The notes beneath the pieces were generated by a model. It was not told where the DNA came from, ran no database searches, and worked only from the letters and a program-made list of their open reading frames with translations. Of a stretch of DNA of 10,074 nucleotides, positions 1 to 6,417 are shown piece after piece. Location: NCBI GenBank assembly GCA_011390855.1, contig JAABRN010000349.1, positions 1-10,074 of the forward strand, read 5' to 3'. Position numbers and translations under genes: made by a program. Position 1 is the stretch's first letter. Every line of letters starts with the position of its first letter. This DNA comes from Hydrogenophaga sp. Its GTDB lineage: Bacteria > Pseudomonadota > Gammaproteobacteria > Burkholderiales > Burkholderiaceae_C.

Positions 1-153
1 CTCTGCGCCCCATTGCTTGGCGATCTCGGCGGTGCCATCGGTGGAGCCCGAATCGATCACGCAGATCTGGTCCGTGAACGTCCGGATGGATCGGATGGCC
101 CGTTCAATGTGGCGGGACTCGTTGTAAGTCAGGATGATCGCGGTGATGCTCAT
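1..153 (-). CDS. Family 2 glycosyltransferase, WaaE/KdtX-like (partial, 3' end off the left edge)
   Basis: Only the first 51 codons are present. They begin MSITAIILTYNE and show the two N-terminal signatures of a GT-A fold inverting glycosyltransferase of family GT2: LTYNE (residues 8-12), at the first nucleotide-binding strand, and DSGSTDGT (residues 34-41), where an Asp contacts the nucleotide-sugar. The spacing and the wording ESRHIERAI...VIDSGSTDGTAEIA resemble the WaaE/KdtX-like branch of GT2, which are cytoplasmic or membrane-associated sugar transferases. The ATG at 151-153 is preceded by AGGGG at a 6-base distance and lies 10 bases after the nitroreductase-like stop, so it belongs to the same transcript. 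It probably adds one sugar to the lipid-linked repeat unit or a core-like acceptor. Donor and acceptor cannot be read from the fragment. Confidence 0.85.
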   Translation of the reverse strand, partial: MSITAIILTYNESRHIERAIRSIRTFTDQICVIDSGSTDGTAEIAKQWGAE

Positions 154-159
154 CGGGAT

Positions 160-164
160 CCCCT
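160..164 (-). promoter_or_regulatory. Shine-Dalgarno site of the family 2 glycosyltransferase
   Basis: On the minus strand AGGGG lies 6 bases before the ATG at 153-151. It overlaps the last base of the nitroreductase-like stop codon. It decides for this ATG against the ATG at 167-165, which opens only a five-codon frame. The core sits in the self-complementary octamer GGGATCCC (155-162), probably by chance. Confidence 0.6.
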
Positions 165-1120
165 CATGCGTGGAACGTGGCGATTTCTGCCGCGTGCCTT
201 CTCGGCGAGAAAGCCACCCTGGTTTCGGGTGCGATGGGCTCACCGAACGCGATCATCATGATGAGTCGTTCGCCTGCGGGGATGCCGCCAGCGCGGCGGA
301 TCGCTGATTCGGTCTTGTGGTCAATGGCCAGGTTGAGTGGGCAGGCTCCCCAACCCATCGATCTGCACGCAAACATCAGGCACATGGCAAACAGCGCGCC
401 GTCGACATAGGCCTGATTGCGTTGCCCGGGCCCTCCCCAGGCGCATATGTCCGAGCTCACCACGAAAAGATTGCCGACCGATTCTGCAAAACCTCGTGAT
501 CCGCCCTGCAACGCGAGCAACTCCTTGATGCGGACGGGTTCCTGATAGGCATGAACCCGGGACGACTGGCGGTTGCACTGCGAGGGCGCCAGCTGCGCGA
601 GCGAGATGGCTTCCAGGATCTGGTCGTGGGGCAGTTGCGTGGGCCGGAGCGTGCGGATGCTCGACCGGCTGGCCATCAGGTGCCCCAGGGTACCGGGTGG
701 CTGGCCATTGAACGAGTAGTCCCGTGTGCCACCTTTCCAGGGTTTGGGCAGTCTGGCTTCCCAGGCCTTCAAGTAGCCGGAGATCTCGTCGAGCAGGGGG
801 TCGGACAAGCCTGCCGTTGCATGGAGGTTCACATAGGCTTCCAGGGCGCCGAGGGACATGTGTGCCGGCAGTGGTGAGTGCCCGATGTCGTAGCGTGAAA
901 GCGCCTTCATGACGAAGCGGATCTTCTCCTTGCCAAAGAGCAGCTTTGGATCGTGCAGTGACAGGCCCTTCTCGATCGTGTGGGCTTCAATGATGATTTT
1001 GTAGAACGCGCGCTTGGACTTGTCCACAAAGGGCGAATACGAGTTGAACCGCAGGAACAGCACGGCGTCGCGCATGGCCTCGCTGAAGATCCCGGCCACC
1101 TTGGCGAATTTGTCAAACAT
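164..1120 (-). CDS. Nitroreductase-family flavoprotein with long N-terminal extension, EPS-cluster type
   Basis: The 318-residue protein has two parts. The C-terminal half (about 149-297) is nitroreductase-like (FMN-binding, usually NAD(P)H-dependent): MASRSSIRTLRP (149-160) matches the RRSxRxF phosphate-binding start of the fold, AQLAPSQCNRQ (175-185) matches the A..APSxxNxQ motif, and GMGWGACPL-like sequence near 255-262 with IMMIAFGEP (287-295) matches the C-terminal core. The first ~148 residues are an extension not found in ordinary nitroreductases of about 200 residues. It carries EAHTIEKGLSL (45-55), a motif I associate with nitroreductase-like proteins of polysaccharide loci. ATG at 1120 overlaps the WcaF-like stop by 8 bases and has GAGGGAG just upstream. 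No signal peptide is evident, so it is probably cytoplasmic. The substrate is unknown. It could modify a sugar or its pyruvyl/acyl donor, but nothing in the sequence proves this. Confidence 0.8.
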   Translation of the reverse strand: MFDKFAKVAGIFSEAMRDAVLFLRFNSYSPFVDKSKRAFYKIIIEAHTIEKGLSLHDPKLLFGKEKIRFVMKALSRYDIGHSPLPAHMSLGALEAYVNLHATAGLSDPLLDEISGYLKAWEARLPKPWKGGTRDYSFNGQPPGTLGHLMASRSSIRTLRPTQLPHDQILEAISLAQLAPSQCNRQSSRVHAYQEPVRIKELLALQGGSRGFAESVGNLFVVSSDICAWGGPGQRNQAYVDGALFAMCLMFACRSMGWGACPLNLAIDHKTESAIRRAGGIPAGERLIMMIAFGEPIAPETRVAFSPRRHAAEIATFHA

Positions 1121-1721
1121 GAGGCTCCCTCAGCTCACGACTTTTGATTCGTCGACAAGGGTTCCCGGCACAGATGGACCAGGCAGGCATGTCCTTGAGC
1201 ACCACGGAGCGCGCACCAATGACGGCGCCTTCCCTGATCACCACGTTCGGATGGATGAAACTCTCGGCCGCGATCCACACGTGGTCCTGAATCACGATGG
1301 GCCCGGTGGTCAAGGGTCGGGACAACGAACGGACGTCGTGGGATCCGGCACACAGGAAAGATCGCTGGCTGACGGCAACTTTCGAACCGATGGTGATGCG
1401 GCTCATGCTGTAGCAGTCCACGCCATCGCCGAGCGCTGAGAACTCGCCCAGGATCAGATTCCAGGGCGCCCAGACGCGGCATGAAGGCGCGATCCGGCAA
1501 CCGGCGCCTACCTCGGCTCCGAACCAGCGCAACAATTGGCGCCGCCACCCATGCAATGTCCAGCGGGGGGTGGGCCGGAAGGCCAGCAGCCAGACCACTT
1601 CCCATGCGAATCGCCGCAGCTTGGCCGCGACGGTGAAGTCGTTGCGGTACCGCAATGAACGGAAGTTGCTCATTGCATCTCCCATGGAATCACTCGCGGC
1701 ATCGTTGATGGCATCGCTCAT
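1113..1721 (-). CDS. WcaF-like left-handed beta-helix (hexapeptide repeat) O-acetyltransferase
   Basis: The 202-residue protein matches the WcaF family of polysaccharide acetyltransferases, which move acetyl from acetyl-CoA to a sugar hydroxyl in the cytoplasm. The family's N-terminal stretch is visible at 48-72 (FRPTPRW..HGWR..LLRWFGA), then hexapeptide coils from about 70 to 175 (for example APWNLILGEFSALGDG at 85-100 and ITIGSKVAVSQ at 109-119). The likely catalytic His is in LCAGSHDV (H128). PIVIQDHVWIAAESFIHP (141-158) forms the last coils, and AGNPCRRIKSRE (185-196) is the usual C-terminal closure. The start is uncertain. ATG at 1721 overlaps the preceding stop as ATGA, but residues 1-16 are a low-complexity run of SDA/NDA/GDA. 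ATG at 1673 (residue 17) has GGGAG 5 bases upstream, giving a 186-residue protein. Confidence 0.88.
   Translation of the reverse strand: MSDAINDAASDSMGDAMSNFRSLRYRNDFTVAAKLRRFAWEVVWLLAFRPTPRWTLHGWRRQLLRWFGAEVGAGCRIAPSCRVWAPWNLILGEFSALGDGVDCYSMSRITIGSKVAVSQRSFLCAGSHDVRSLSRPLTTGPIVIQDHVWIAAESFIHPNVVIREGAVIGARSVVLKDMPAWSICAGNPCRRIKSRELREPHV
1125..1131 (-). promoter_or_regulatory. Shine-Dalgarno site of the nitroreductase-like gene
   Basis: GAGGGAG ends 4 bases before the ATG at 1120-1118 and lies inside the last codons of the WcaF-like gene. It is the strongest ribosome binding site in the window and supports this start over later in-frame ATGs. Confidence 0.6.
1679..1683 (-). promoter_or_regulatory. 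Possible ribosome binding site for the internal start of the WcaF-like gene
   Basis: GGGAG lies 5 bases before the in-frame ATG at 1673-1671. The upstream ATG at 1721 has only a weak AAGG about 10 bases away and relies on overlap with the preceding stop. Either start, or both, may be used. The family homology begins only after residue 17. Confidence 0.4.
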
Positions 1722-2866
1722 GAGGTCACCGCCTTCAGTTGTGAGGTCAGAAACGCGTCACCGGACTGCCGCAGGTCCGCCAGTCGCTTGTCCACGCCGG
1801 CCCAATCGATCTCGTTGGCCATCAGTGTTCTGACGTTCTGCTCCGAGAATGATGGCGCGAACCGGCCTTCCAGATGGACCGCCCGCAGCAGGTTGATGGC
1901 GCGGGCGTTGGCGGAGGCTTTTTCGCCTGTCAGGCCGGCCACGATGAAAGGTTTCCTGAATAGCAGAGCGAACACGGTGCCGTGGAAAGAGTTGGTCACC
2001 ACAAAGCGTGCGTTTTTCACCAGGGACACCCACTCGCCGGGATCGGGATAGACCGTGTTGCCGATCTCGACCCATCGACGGTGGGGGTTGTGCGGCGAGA
2101 GGATGGGGCAGTTCAGCTGTTTCGAGACCAGATCGGCGGTGTGCCGGATGTTGTCTGGCGAGCGCAGCCCATAGCAGAAGATGTAGGGCTCCGCGTGCGC
2201 CGGCTCAGTCCGATCGGTCAACTCCGAGTAGTCGCTGTGCAACAAGGTCGGGTCGGGCACATTGGCCGGCTTTCGCCCGGTGGCCCGTTCCACGAGCGTG
2301 ACTCCGGAGGCCTCTCGCACCGAAATGGCGTCGAAGTGGCGCAGCAAGCGTGGCAGCTGCGCGGCTTCTGAGGAAGAAACCCGGTCTCTGCCGAAGCTGG
2401 CGGCGTAGGAAATTTTTCTGGCCGTGAAAGATTGCGCGAAATCCAGAAAGTAGTTCGGATCAAAACCGAAATGCTGGGAAGGGCTCCAGATCTGATCACT
2501 GCCCGCCACGATCAGGTCGAACGCCTGCGCTGCGGCAAGCGATGCATCGTTGTCGGTCGGTGCGGCACCGCTGGGGATGTCCAGGAAGTGCTCCCTGAAG
2601 CGGACGAACTTCTCTTTCTGTCCCTGGTGGCCAAAGTGCTGTTGGATGAAAGAAGACACCGCCAGATAAGCGACCTTCAGATTGGCCTTGAGTCTGGCGG
2701 GCGACGTGGGCGCGCTGAGCCGTCCACCGTGCTCGATGTGCGCTGGCCGGTAGTCGATGAAGCTGGCGTGATGACCTTGCTCCATCAACCAGCGACGCAA
2801 GGCATAGGCTTGCAGCGCGGCACCGTAGTTGTCGCTGAAATGGAAAGTGAGAATGCCGACGTTCAT
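1718..2866 (-). CDS. Polysaccharide pyruvyl transferase family protein
   Basis: The 382-residue protein has the pattern of the polysaccharide pyruvyl transferase family (Pfam PF04230), a GT-B-like cytoplasmic enzyme whose known members move pyruvate from phosphoenolpyruvate to a sugar as a ketal. Visible blocks are GILTFHFSDNYGAALQAYAL (4-23), the N-terminal glycine/Asn loop; DLIVAGSDQIW (117-127); KISYAASFG (151-159); ISVREASGV (181-189); VPDPTLL (203-209); and VTNSFHGTVFALLFRKPF (290-307), whose SFHG (H295) is the most conserved motif. ATG at 2866 lies 4 bases after the acyltransferase stop and fits the family N-terminus. An in-frame GTG at 2896 would add ten residues and overlap the previous gene. 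Upstream there is only a weak AGAAAG. The subgroup with this NYGAxLQAYAL start is less well characterised than CsaB or ExoV, so pyruvylation is probable rather than certain. Confidence 0.88.
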   Translation of the reverse strand: MNVGILTFHFSDNYGAALQAYALRRWLMEQGHHASFIDYRPAHIEHGGRLSAPTSPARLKANLKVAYLAVSSFIQQHFGHQGQKEKFVRFREHFLDIPSGAAPTDNDASLAAAQAFDLIVAGSDQIWSPSQHFGFDPNYFLDFAQSFTARKISYAASFGRDRVSSSEAAQLPRLLRHFDAISVREASGVTLVERATGRKPANVPDPTLLHSDYSELTDRTEPAHAEPYIFCYGLRSPDNIRHTADLVSKQLNCPILSPHNPHRRWVEIGNTVYPDPGEWVSLVKNARFVVTNSFHGTVFALLFRKPFIVAGLTGEKASANARAINLLRAVHLEGRFAPSFSEQNVRTLMANEIDWAGVDKRLADLRQSGDAFLTSQLKAVTS

Positions 2867-2870
2867 CTCT

Positions 2871-3998
2871 TTAGCTTTCTGGAGATGGTTTGGCACCGGT
2901 GGCCCTTGTCAGGTGCCTGCGACGGAGGGGTGTGATCATGGATGTCATCTGTTGGTTGTTGGGGATGCGCCCGCCCATGAGGAGCGACAACCCTGCGGGG
3001 GTCACCCAGCGGATGGTCCCGACTGCAAGAACGCAAACCACCAGCGCCAGGAGGGGCGAGAGGGCAAAGTAGCCCAGAAGAATGGGGGTGACGTCGTCGT
3101 AGCCCATGCGGCCGATGGCCATCCACCACAGACCAGCCGCCATGCCGTGGGCGCAAAAAATGAAAAATGCGATCGGCTCGAATGGCAGGAGGAACGCGCC
3201 GACTCGGTTGTGCAGAAGCTTCGAAGCGACCGACCAGAAGACCACACAGCCTGCCGCCCTGAGTGCAATGTCGATGGCGGCGTGCGTCACGCTTGGTCGA
3301 TCGGATACATCCCATCCCAGTGGCATGTAGAAGGGCATAGCCGACAACAACACCATGGCCATTCCAGCGGCCCACACGGCTTTGTGAGGCATGGCCTGGG
3401 TGGGAATCGGAACCTTGCGAACCAGTAGCAGACAGCCCGCGAAGTAGAAGAGGGGAATGGCGCTGTTGATGAACAGCACACTGTCGATGTTCAGCAAGGC
3501 GTTGAGCAGCAAGGCGGCCGCTGCGGTGCCGGGCATCTTGCGCGCCAGGAACATGAGCGCGGGTGAGATCAGAAAGCAGACGAAGGCGTCCCGCAAAAAG
3601 TAGAGGGGCATCATGGCCGGGTGCGCTGTGATGGCCAGCACGGCGTTCGGCCATTCATGGAGCGCGGGCAAGGTCGTGAGGCCAGACTCAAAGTACGCCT
3701 TGGCGATGTAGATCAGGTTCCACAGCACCAGCGGCACGATCAGGGAGCCCCATTTGTTGCTGAGCTCTTCCATGTAGGGCCGAGCAATGAGCGTTCGGGC
3801 GAGCAGGTAACCCGAGATCAGGCTGAGCAGTGGCACGCTGGTGTGGCCCAGCAACTGCCGCAGGTAGTGGATCAGGCCCATTGATGAAAACAAGGACTCC
3901 GGCACACCGGCCTGGTAGGGCTGGGCGTGGGCATACACCAGCATCAGGATGCACAGAATCCTTGCCAGGCGCATGGTGTCCGAGACCGTGGGGTTCAT
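2871..3998 (-). CDS. Acyltransferase 3 family integral membrane protein
   Basis: This 375-residue, very hydrophobic protein has about ten predicted membrane segments, as expected for the acyltransferase 3 (OafA/ExoZ-like) family, which passes acetyl or other acyl groups across the inner membrane onto surface sugars. Segment 1 carries the R-x10-H motif: R13 and H24 in RLARILCILMLVYAH, the pair known to be essential in this family. SVPLLSLISGYLLA (54-67) matches the VPLFFxxSGYL block, and NKWGSLIVPLVLWNLIY (81-97) the next one. It is a stand-alone acyltransferase with no C-terminal SGNH esterase domain, ending in a short basic tail. ATG at 3998 overlaps the glycosyltransferase stop as ATGA and has GGGAG 8 bases upstream. 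With the WcaF-like gene downstream, it suggests at least two separate acylations of the polymer. Confidence 0.88.
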   Translation of the reverse strand: MNPTVSDTMRLARILCILMLVYAHAQPYQAGVPESLFSSMGLIHYLRQLLGHTSVPLLSLISGYLLARTLIARPYMEELSNKWGSLIVPLVLWNLIYIAKAYFESGLTTLPALHEWPNAVLAITAHPAMMPLYFLRDAFVCFLISPALMFLARKMPGTAAAALLLNALLNIDSVLFINSAIPLFYFAGCLLLVRKVPIPTQAMPHKAVWAAGMAMVLLSAMPFYMPLGWDVSDRPSVTHAAIDIALRAAGCVVFWSVASKLLHNRVGAFLLPFEPIAFFIFCAHGMAAGLWWMAIGRMGYDDVTPILLGYFALSPLLALVVCVLAVGTIRWVTPAGLSLLMGGRIPNNQQMTSMITPLRRRHLTRATGAKPSPES

Positions 3999-5134
3999 GG
4001 CTGTTGCTCCCGTTGATGAGGAGCGCCGTCGATGGGTGCCTTGGATCGTCTTGTTGCCGTGCACGGAGCCAGCAGTCGCATCGCGTGCAGCTGAAAGCGC
4101 GCGGCCACCGCCGGGCCGCCCAGGCGGGTGGCCTCTGCGCTCGCCAGCGCCGCCCGATCCCAGTGGAAGTCCTGGCAGACATCGTTCAGGCGCTCGAGCA
4201 GTTCGCGGGCATTGCCGGCCTCGAACACATAGCCATTGCGTCCGTTCTCGATCACATCGCTGGCCCCGCAGCGGTCGCTGCAGATCACCGGCGTGCCCAC
4301 TATCAGGGCTTCGTTGACCACCGCGCCCCAGCCGTCAAAGCGGCTGGGCAGCACGAGCACGTCGGCAGCGGCCATGGCCGCGACGATCCCGGCGTTGGGC
4401 ATGCCCGAAGAAAAGCTCACCCGCTCGGCGATACCGAGCTGACGGGCGAGCTGCTGGAGCTTTTTCTCTTCGTCGCCTTTGCCGATGATGCGCAGGCGGG
4501 CCGTTGGCAGGTCGAGCTGGCTGAATGCCTGCAACAGCAGGTCGACCCGCTTGCGGGTGATCAACTGGCCCACATAGAGGATTTCCTTGTGGTTGCGCTG
4601 CACCGGTAGGTGCTGCACAGTCGTGCTGTCCACCACGTGCATGAAGGGCACGATCTGCGCCAGGGGGTAGCCGCAGGCCGAGAAAAACCGGGCGCCGCCG
4701 TAGCGGCCTGAATAGCCGATGCAGAACACCCCCTTCAGATGGCGGCGGTAGCGCAGTGCGTCCCAGGTGTAGACCAGCCAGCGGGGCAGCAACTGGGCGC
4801 CTGGTTCGTAGCGGTTTTCCGTCATCAGGAAGCGGTGCACCGGGGCGCCCAGGCTGGCCTTGAAGGCGGTCAGCGGCAGCGCGAAACCCCGCAGGCCGAA
4901 AAATACCTGCACCGACCCGGGCAGACGGGCCAGTTCGACGGTACTTGCAGGGGAGGGTCCCACGTGGACCACAACCTTGCCGGTGTCGGGTATCGGATAG
5001 CCGCGTTCACGGTAGTACGCCGGCAGGTCCTCCGTCACACACCAGTGCACCGTGTTGCCGGGCATTGCCGCCAGGGCGCGTATGTACGCGGCCTGGTGAA
5101 ACATCAAGTAGGAATGCCAGAAGACGTAGGTCAT
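3995..5134 (-). CDS. Family 4 glycosyltransferase (GT-B fold, retaining)
   Basis: The 379-residue protein has the length and C-terminal pattern of GT4 enzymes, which move a sugar from a nucleotide donor to a growing lipid-linked oligosaccharide. The N-terminal domain (about 1-180) starts TYVFWHSYLMFHQAAYIRAL and holds the acceptor site. The C-terminal domain starts at EILYVGQLITRKRVDLLLQA (184-203), with the Arg/Lys that bind donor phosphates at 194-196. LRIIGKGDEEKKL (214-226) and VSFSSGMPN (239-247) follow. FDGWGAVVNEALIVGTPVI (266-284) is the donor-binding E-x7-E region, but its first acid is Asp (D267...E275). The ATG at 5134 overlaps the polymerase stop as ATGA, and I see no Shine-Dalgarno sequence, so translation probably depends on coupling. 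The frame stays open upstream to 5839, but that part is out-of-frame polymerase sequence. The sugar transferred is unknown. Confidence 0.92.
   Translation of the reverse strand: MTYVFWHSYLMFHQAAYIRALAAMPGNTVHWCVTEDLPAYYRERGYPIPDTGKVVVHVGPSPASTVELARLPGSVQVFFGLRGFALPLTAFKASLGAPVHRFLMTENRYEPGAQLLPRWLVYTWDALRYRRHLKGVFCIGYSGRYGGARFFSACGYPLAQIVPFMHVVDSTTVQHLPVQRNHKEILYVGQLITRKRVDLLLQAFSQLDLPTARLRIIGKGDEEKKLQQLARQLGIAERVSFSSGMPNAGIVAAMAAADVLVLPSRFDGWGAVVNEALIVGTPVICSDRCGASDVIENGRNGYVFEAGNARELLERLNDVCQDFHWDRAALASAEATRLGGPAVAARFQLHAMRLLAPCTATRRSKAPIDGAPHQREQQP
4007..4011 (-). promoter_or_regulatory. Shine-Dalgarno site of the acyltransferase 3 gene
   Basis: GGGAG lies 8 bases before the ATG at 3998-3996, inside the final codons of the glycosyltransferase gene. 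Together with the ATGA overlap it supports this start over the upstream in-frame start at 4064, which would lie far inside the neighbouring gene. Confidence 0.45.
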
Positions 5135-6417
5135 GGTGGCGAGATGGCGTTGTGGCCCATGGCGGGGTGTGGCGAGCGCAGACCGCGCGAGGGCGACGCT
5201 GGAGCCCAGGCAGAAGGGACCCTGGAAGGACTCAGGTTGAGACGCACCAGCAACAACAGGACCCACAGCGAATAGGGGTTGCCCACCGCAACGAGGTACC
5301 GGTTGAAAATCGACTGCATCAGGACGAACACCAGCATCAATCCACTGACCAGGAGGGCAGGGTTCATCACGCCCTTCTCGAAGCTGCGGCCGATGGTGCG
5401 CCATGCGGTGATCACAAATGCCAAGGTGATCAGCAAGCCAAACACCACGCCATGTTCGAGTGCGAGGTTGATGTAGGAGCTCTCCACCGGAAAGCCGATC
5501 ACCTCGGGACCGGCGGCACGAACGCCCCTGCCGGTGAAGAGCAACACAGGGTCCGAGAACACCAGTTCCACACCGTCTCGCCAGATGTCCTCCCGGCCCG
5601 TGGCGCCCGAATCCGTGCCGCGGGTGGGCGAGTCCAGGTCCAGAATGACGGTCAGGTAGTCGGCGATGGCCGCAGCCTTGAAAACACCGACGGCCATGAG
5701 TGTGATGGACGACAGGATCAAGGCGATCTGGGCCCGACGGGAGCCGCGCCAAGCAATGAGGAGCACGGCCACAGCCCCCGTCAGTGCGAGGGCGAGCAGA
5801 CTGGCCCGCGAGGATGCGGCGAGCACCATGCTCAGACACAGCGCGGACAGCAGGAGAGCAAACAGTTTCTGGTGAAGGCGAGGGGAGGCCAGAAAGTGCT
5901 GGAAGAACAGCAGGCTGCCGCCGCCATAAACGAGGCCGCAGAGGTTGGGGTGCATACCCAGCGGAGCGAAGCGCACCAGCCCAACGCTTCGTTCGACGGT
6001 ACCCACCACCGACGTCAAGTACTCAGTGGGCTGGACCACCAGGACGGTGCCGATCAGCGCGATGTAGGCCAGTCGAAAAACAACGTCGATTCGGGCAACC
6101 CATTGCTGCCGCGCCAAAACGCCAGCAGAGGCCAGCACCAGCAGGAACATGGCACCGAACTGGGTGGAAAGTGCGTTGCCCCGGGCGAAAGACACCACCA
6201 TGGCAAACATGAACGCGCTGCCCAGGATGTACTCGGCGGTGCACAGCTCAATGCGGCGTGTGCCACCCGCCATCAAGGCAAAAAAGCCAGCACCCAGAAA
6301 CAGTCCGATCGCCCCCAGTTGGATGGCCTGGAAAAGCGAGCCACCCACATACCAACCACCCACATAGATGGCCAGGCCAAGCATGCATTGCGAGATGAAC
6401 CGGATGGGCGGGTTCAT
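5131..6417 (-). CDS. wzy: O-antigen ligase/polymerase (Wzy-like) membrane protein
   Basis: This 428-residue protein has about eleven hydrophobic segments and the features of the O-antigen ligase/Wzy family (Pfam Wzy_C, PF04932), which joins lipid-linked repeat units on the periplasmic side of the inner membrane. Landmarks are GMHPNLCG (154-161), MVLAASSRASLLAL (197-210), where SRxS/SRA is the family's most typical motif, a large polar periplasmic loop at about 255-315 with GREDIWRDGVELV and TGRGVRAAG (295-303), and ESSYINLALEHGVVFGLL (312-329), matching the HNxYLxxLxExGxxG block. In this setting, with a flippase two genes upstream, polymerase is more likely than WaaL ligase, but sequence alone does not separate them. 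ATG at 6417 overlaps the aldo/keto reductase stop as ATGA and no clear Shine-Dalgarno sequence precedes it. Confidence 0.85.
   Translation of the reverse strand: MNPPIRFISQCMLGLAIYVGGWYVGGSLFQAIQLGAIGLFLGAGFFALMAGGTRRIELCTAEYILGSAFMFAMVVSFARGNALSTQFGAMFLLVLASAGVLARQQWVARIDVVFRLAYIALIGTVLVVQPTEYLTSVVGTVERSVGLVRFAPLGMHPNLCGLVYGGGSLLFFQHFLASPRLHQKLFALLLSALCLSMVLAASSRASLLALALTGAVAVLLIAWRGSRRAQIALILSSITLMAVGVFKAAAIADYLTVILDLDSPTRGTDSGATGREDIWRDGVELVFSDPVLLFTGRGVRAAGPEVIGFPVESSYINLALEHGVVFGLLITLAFVITAWRTIGRSFEKGVMNPALLVSGLMLVFVLMQSIFNRYLVAVGNPYSLWVLLLLVRLNLSPSRVPSAWAPASPSRGLRSPHPAMGHNAISPP

Noticed and set aside
155..162. Palindrome GGGATCCC across the GT2 ribosome binding site as a possible operator or hairpin.
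   Set aside because: It is only 8 bases with no loop, too short to form a stable stem, and such octamers are common in GC-rich DNA.
150..167. Five-codon frame (MRGSR) whose ATG overlaps the nitroreductase-like stop and whose TGA overlaps the GT2 start.
   Set aside because: Its codons are simply the Shine-Dalgarno region of the GT2 gene. The double overlap is neat but is likely coincidence at this length.
2867..2896. Longer pyruvyl transferase start at the GTG at 2896.
   Set aside because: The ten extra residues (PNHLQKAKE) are unlike the family N-terminus and overlap the acyltransferase gene. The ATG at 2866 fits the conserved GILTF start.
5135..5839. In-frame upstream extension of the family 4 glycosyltransferase by 235 codons.
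   Set aside because: It is polymerase sequence read out of frame. The GT4 homology starts at the ATG at 5134, which also forms the ATGA overlap.
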